Assembly: GCA_964486935.1 (NCBI GenBank)
Contig: CAZAPG010000020.1
Span: forward strand, 1 to 64,000
Reading direction: 5' to 3'
DNA: 64,000 nt
Source of the DNA: CAZAPG01 sp964486935
GTDB taxonomy: Bacteria; Chloroflexota; Anaerolineae; 4572-78; J111
This document shows, one piece after another, positions 60,316 through 64,000 of this stretch. Each line of letters begins with the position of its first letter. The stretch's first letter is position 1. A program made the translations under genes and the position numbers. The notes beneath the pieces were generated by a model. The model searched no databases and was not told the origin of the DNA. It saw nothing but the letters and a program-made list of their open reading frames with translations.

Positions 60316-62976
60316 ATGTCCGATCAAGTTACACTAACCGTTGATGGCGTTGAAGTCACCGTACCCAAAGGAACGCTGATTGTTGAGGCCGCCAAGAAAA
60401 TAGCCAACGAGATTCCCGTTTTTTGCTACCACGCCAAAATGGAGCCGGTGGGTATGTGCCGCATGTGTCTGGTTGAGGTGGGTACGCCGGCCATCAACCG
60501 CGAAACCCGCCAGCCGGAACTGGATGAAAACGGCAACCCCATCGTTCGCTTTTTCCCCAAGCCGATGACCGCCTGCACCACGCCCGTATCCGAGGGGATG
60601 GTGGTCAAAGTCAATTCCGAGGCGGCGCTGGACGACCGCAAGGCCGTGCTGGAATTTTTGCTGACCAGCCACCCGCTCGACTGCCCCGTGTGCGACAAGG
60701 GCGGCGAGTGCCCCCTGCAAGATTTGACCATTCGGCACGGGCCGGGCAACAGCCGCTTTGATTATGAAGACAAGCAGCACTTCCCCAAACGCTATCCGCT
60801 GGGCGATTTGATTGTGCTGGACATGGAGCGCTGCATTATCTGCGCCCGCTGCGTCCGCTTTCAGGATGAAATCGCCCACGACCCGGTGCTGGGCATCGAG
60901 GAGCGAGGACGCCGCGCCCACATTGTCAGCTATGGCGAGCCGGCCTTCGACAGCCACTACTCCGGCAACACCGCCGATATCTGCCCGGTTGGTGCGCTGA
61001 CCACCCGTGACTTCCGCTTTGGGGCGCGGGCCTGGGAGCTGAAAAACATCCCCAGCGTCTGCAACCATTGCGGCGTCGGCTGCAACACGGTGCTGGGCAC
61101 GCGCACCGGCGAAATCAAACGGATCATGCCCCGCCAAAACGAAGCCGTTAACGAAATTTGGATTTGCGACAAGGGGCGCTTTGGCCATCACTTTAACGGC
61201 AGCCCCAACCGGCTGACCCATCCCCTGGTGCGCAAAAACGGCCAGCTGGTTGAAGCCACCTGGAACGAGGCCCTTGACCTGATTGGCCGGAAATTCAGCA
61301 GCATCAAAGAATCAAACGGGGCCGACGCTCTGGGCGGCATTGCCGGAGCGCGTCTCTCTAACGAAGACCTGTACCTGTTCCAGAAGCTTTTCCGCGAAGC
61401 GATAGGCACGCACAACATTGACCATCGCGTGGGCTTGAGCGCCGCCCTGGAAGATGACACGGTTCATCGCGTGGGCGTTGGCTGCGGCACCGATTTGGGC
61501 CGCGTGGGCAAAGATACTGCCATTCTGGTCATCGGCTCCGACCTGGACCAGGAAGCGCCCATTCTCTACCTGCGCGTGGCCGGAGCCTCGGTAAAGCGCG
61601 GGGCGCACCTGATTAACGCCGGCGGGCGTCGCACCAAGCTGGATGCCCAGGCCAAAACCTCGCTGCGTTATCAATATGGCGCGGCGGCGCATCTGGCGCT
61701 GGCGCTGCTGGCTGCGGTGGTGGGGCAAAAATTGATTAATCAGGAATTTATCGACAGCCGGACCACCGGTTTTGCCGAATTAAAGAAAGCATTGCAAAAT
61801 TACGCGCCCAAAAAAGTCGCCAAAACCATCGGCATCTCTGCCGAAGAGATTGAAGCCGCCGCCAGAGCCTTTGCCGAAGCCAAAAACGGGATTATCTTGT
61901 TTGGGCTGGAAGCGGGCAACGACCCGGCCCTGCGGGCGGCGCTGGAGGCGCTGGCGCTGGTTACGGGCCACGCCGGCAAGCCAAACAACGGCCTGATTGC
62001 CGTACTGCCCCACGCCAACAGTCGCGGCGCGGCGGATATGGGGGTTGTGCCCGACCGCCTGCCGGGTTACGCGCCGGTCGAAGGCAAGCCGGGGCTATCG
62101 GCGCGGCAGATGTTGGATGAAGAGTCGACCATTAAGGGCATGTTGATTGCCGGGGCCGACCCTGCCGCCGAGAGCGAAGCCTACAAAGCCGCGCTCGAAA
62201 AGCTGGACTTTTTGGTGGTGCAGGAATTATTTTTAACGGAAACGGCCAGGCTGGCCGATGTGGTTTTGCCGGTTAAAGGCGTTGCCGAGCGCGACGGCTC
62301 CTTTACCAACCTGGAGCGGCGGGTGCAAACCTTTGATGCCGGCGTGCCCGCGCCGGGCGATGCCTGGGCCGACTGGCTGGTGTTGGCGGCCATTGCCGGC
62401 CACTTGGGCGGTGATTGGGGTTACGCCTCCGCCGATGGGGTGATGGCCGAAATTACGCAGCGGGTGCCCCTCTATGCCGGGATGGATTTTAAAAATTTGA
62501 CCGCCCCTATCTCCATCGAGCGGAAAACATCGCACTATATTTACGAGGGGATGAGCTACACTGCCGATGTGCGCGAGGGCGTACAGTGGCCCACCCTGGC
62601 CGAAGACGAGTCGAACAAGCTGAAATTGCGTTTTGTGGCGCCGGCGCCGGTAGAGAAGGGCGATGGTTTGACCCTGGTTGCGCCGCGCTTTTTGTACGAT
62701 GGCGGTCGCTTGCTGGCCGAAGCCGAAGTGGTGGCGGCCCACCTTCACCGGCCCCAGGCGCTGCTCTCCAAAGCCGACGCGCAGAAATTGGGCGTGGGCA
62801 ATGGCGATATGGTGACGCTTTCTCAAAATGGAACCTCGGTGGCGCTGCCGGTGCAGGTCAACCGCAAGCTGTCGGAGGGGATTGTGGTGGTGCCCAGAAA
62901 CCTGGCGGGCCGGCTTGCTGAAAAGCTGGTGGGCGTAAGCGGTCTGTACACAACCGTAAAAGTGGAGAAAAACTAA
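60316..62976 (+). CDS. nuoG: NADH-quinone oxidoreductase subunit G
   Basis: 886 residues. N-terminal [2Fe-2S] Cys (FCYHAKMEPVGMCRMC), a His/Cys 4Fe-4S site (HPLDCPVCDKGGECPLQDL), two further clusters (CIICARCVRF; NTADICPVGAL), then a molybdopterin-oxidoreductase-like domain starting with an extra cluster motif CNHCGVGCNTVLG (N7 type). C-terminal half is the Mo-bis-PGD fold that has lost catalysis. Peripheral-arm electron wire. GGAG three bases before the ATG. Confidence 0.96.
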   Translation: MSDQVTLTVDGVEVTVPKGTLIVEAAKKIANEIPVFCYHAKMEPVGMCRMCLVEVGTPAINRETRQPELDENGNPIVRFFPKPMTACTTPVSEGMVVKVNSEAALDDRKAVLEFLLTSHPLDCPVCDKGGECPLQDLTIRHGPGNSRFDYEDKQHFPKRYPLGDLIVLDMERCIICARCVRFQDEIAHDPVLGIEERGRRAHIVSYGEPAFDSHYSGNTADICPVGALTTRDFRFGARAWELKNIPSVCNHCGVGCNTVLGTRTGEIKRIMPRQNEAVNEIWICDKGRFGHHFNGSPNRLTHPLVRKNGQLVEATWNEALDLIGRKFSSIKESNGADALGGIAGARLSNEDLYLFQKLFREAIGTHNIDHRVGLSAALEDDTVHRVGVGCGTDLGRVGKDTAILVIGSDLDQEAPILYLRVAGASVKRGAHLINAGGRRTKLDAQAKTSLRYQYGAAAHLALALLAAVVGQKLINQEFIDSRTTGFAELKKALQNYAPKKVAKTIGISAEEIEAAARAFAEAKNGIILFGLEAGNDPALRAALEALALVTGHAGKPNNGLIAVLPHANSRGAADMGVVPDRLPGYAPVEGKPGLSARQMLDEESTIKGMLIAGADPAAESEAYKAALEKLDFLVVQELFLTETARLADVVLPVKGVAERDGSFTNLERRVQTFDAGVPAPGDAWADWLVLAAIAGHLGGDWGYASADGVMAEITQRVPLYAGMDFKNLTAPISIERKTSHYIYEGMSYTADVREGVQWPTLAEDESNKLKLRFVAPAPVEKGDGLTLVAPRFLYDGGRLLAEAEVVAAHLHRPQALLSKADAQKLGVGNGDMVTLSQNGTSVALPVQVNRKLSEGIVVVPRNLAGRLAEKLVGVSGLYTTVKVEKN

Positions 62977-62980
62977 GGCT

Positions 62981-64000
62981 ATGGACCAGGAATTTATCAT
63001 TAGCTTGGTTGTGCAAATTGCCATTGCCGGGGCTGTTGCCACAGCCTTGATGCTTGGTTTTGCGGCGATGACCGTGGTCGAGCGCAAGTTGCTAGGACGC
63101 TTTACGCTGCGTTACGGCCCCAACCGGGTGGGCAAGTTTGGCTCGCTACAGGTTGTGGCCGACATGTTCAAAATGTTCTTCAAAGAAGAAGTTATCCCCG
63201 GCCATGTTGACCGGCTGGTTTACCTGATGGCCCCCGGCCTGGCCCTGATTCCGGCGTTGATGGCTTTTGCCGTGGTGCCCATTGCCAGCCAGCCGTTTAC
63301 CCTGCCGTTTGAGGTATTTGGCAGCACCATCACCATCAACCCCTGGATTGCCGATATTAACGTGGGCATCCTTTATATTCTGGCTATTGGCAGTTTGGGC
63401 ACTTACGGGGTAATTTTGGGGGGCTGGTCCAGCAACAATAAATACTCGCTGCTGGGCGGGCTGCGCACCAGCGCCCAGATGCTCAGTTACGAGCTGCCGA
63501 TGGGGCTAGCCATGCTCAGCGCCATTCTGGTGGCCGGCTCGATGCAGATGACGGAAATTGTCGATTTCCAGGCCTCGCGCTGGGGCGGCTTTTTCTGGAT
63601 TTTGTGGTTCCAGCCAATTGCCTTCATTATCTTCTTTATCTGCGGGCTGGCCGAGGCGGGTCGCGCCCCGTTTGACCTGCCCGAAACGGAGAACGAACTG
63701 ATTGCCGGCTTTGCCACCGAATACGGCGGCATGAAGTTTGGCCTCTTTTTTGGGGCTGAGTATGTGCATATGATTGTGCTGAGTTTTATTGGGGCTACCG
63801 TGTTTTTGGGCGGCTGGTCTGGTCCGCTGGCGCAGCAAATTCCTTTTTTGGGGATTATCTACCTGTTGATAAAAGTGGCCTTTTTGCTGTTTTTAATGAT
63901 TTGGGTGCGGGCCAGCACGCCCCGGGTTCGGTTTGACAAGCTGATGAAATTCTGCTGGAAGTTTTTGCTGCCGCTCAGCATTGCCAACGCAGCGGTAACA
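62981..64000 (+). CDS. nuoH: NADH-quinone oxidoreductase subunit H (incomplete at 3' end)
   Basis: The first 340 codons are present. The ATG is four bases after the nuoG stop, with AAGG upstream. VERKLLGRFTLRYGPNRVGKFGSLQVVADMFKMFFKEE and AEAGRAPFDLPETENELIAGFATEYGGMKFGLFF are the NuoH signatures around the quinone chamber. At least seven transmembrane helices are visible. The frame is open at the window end; subunits I to N are expected downstream. Confidence 0.96.
   Translation, partial: MDQEFIISLVVQIAIAGAVATALMLGFAAMTVVERKLLGRFTLRYGPNRVGKFGSLQVVADMFKMFFKEEVIPGHVDRLVYLMAPGLALIPALMAFAVVPIASQPFTLPFEVFGSTITINPWIADINVGILYILAIGSLGTYGVILGGWSSNNKYSLLGGLRTSAQMLSYELPMGLAMLSAILVAGSMQMTEIVDFQASRWGGFFWILWFQPIAFIIFFICGLAEAGRAPFDLPETENELIAGFATEYGGMKFGLFFGAEYVHMIVLSFIGATVFLGGWSGPLAQQIPFLGIIYLLIKVAFLLFLMIWVRASTPRVRFDKLMKFCWKFLLPLSIANAAVT

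Overview
The window reads as one contig of a Chloroflexota (probably Anaerolineae-like) bacterium. The pointers are GC-rich housekeeping genes, several TTG/GTG starts, Thr/Pro-rich linkers of the type TPTDTPAPTATLTPT on secreted lipoproteins and on a membrane Ser/Thr kinase, and a nuoA-B-CD-E-F-G-H complex I cluster with fused nuoCD. The assignment rests on style and gene content only. I saw no rRNA, tRNA or CRISPR array.

Layout. 1-2461: an aldo/keto reductase 5' part, an MFS sugar-type permease and a DoxX-like membrane protein. 2487-7134: three minus-strand genes, two of them Rieske fusions (Rieske + glutamate-synthase FMN domain; Rieske + ThDP enzyme), with a DUF5996-like gene between. 7515-10503: an AT-rich type II restriction-modification island (controller, PD-(D/E)XK nuclease, gamma-class N6-adenine methylase). 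10688-19000: ordinary metabolic and stress genes (ATP-grasp ligase, esterase, IYD-like nitroreductase, MscS, ParB-like/USP fusion, lactate dehydrogenase, hydrolase, SirB1). 19031-24517: an M20 amidohydrolase and a dihydroorotase/allantoinase-like amidohydrolase that would normally be neighbours, split by a second, decayed AT-rich R-M island. 24514-32962: a SLOG protein, a subtilase with a free-standing propeptide-like partner, a very large SLATT / NDT-TIR-like sensor / TPR-S / SLOG protein (predicted immune effector-sensor in one chain) and a receptor Ser/Thr kinase.

33432-43893 is the most unusual stretch: an hsdM 5' fragment, a small TPR-like gene, a foldback element, a MITE, a 1616-residue Eco57I-like methylase with palindromic insertions in its reading frame and a recombined AT-rich recognition region, a VapB antitoxin with a truncated VapC, and a PLD-SNF2 helicase. 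Overlapping start/stop codons link vapB, vapC and the helicase. A UvrD 3' fragment follows, and near-identical 16-17 bp palindromes bracket the segment. I read it as a restriction-like defence operon with an embedded toxin-antitoxin module.

44075-52593: a PH-domain protein, a GAF-GAF-PAS histidine kinase, a CpaF/TadA ATPase, and two M1 metallopeptidases flanking an LPxSG-type anchored lipoprotein. 52746-64000: respiratory complex I genes nuoA to nuoH (the last incomplete), interrupted by a 981-residue GT39-like membrane glycosyltransferase. Short heptamer-type and palindromic repeats lie in several intergenic gaps and have entered at least two reading frames.
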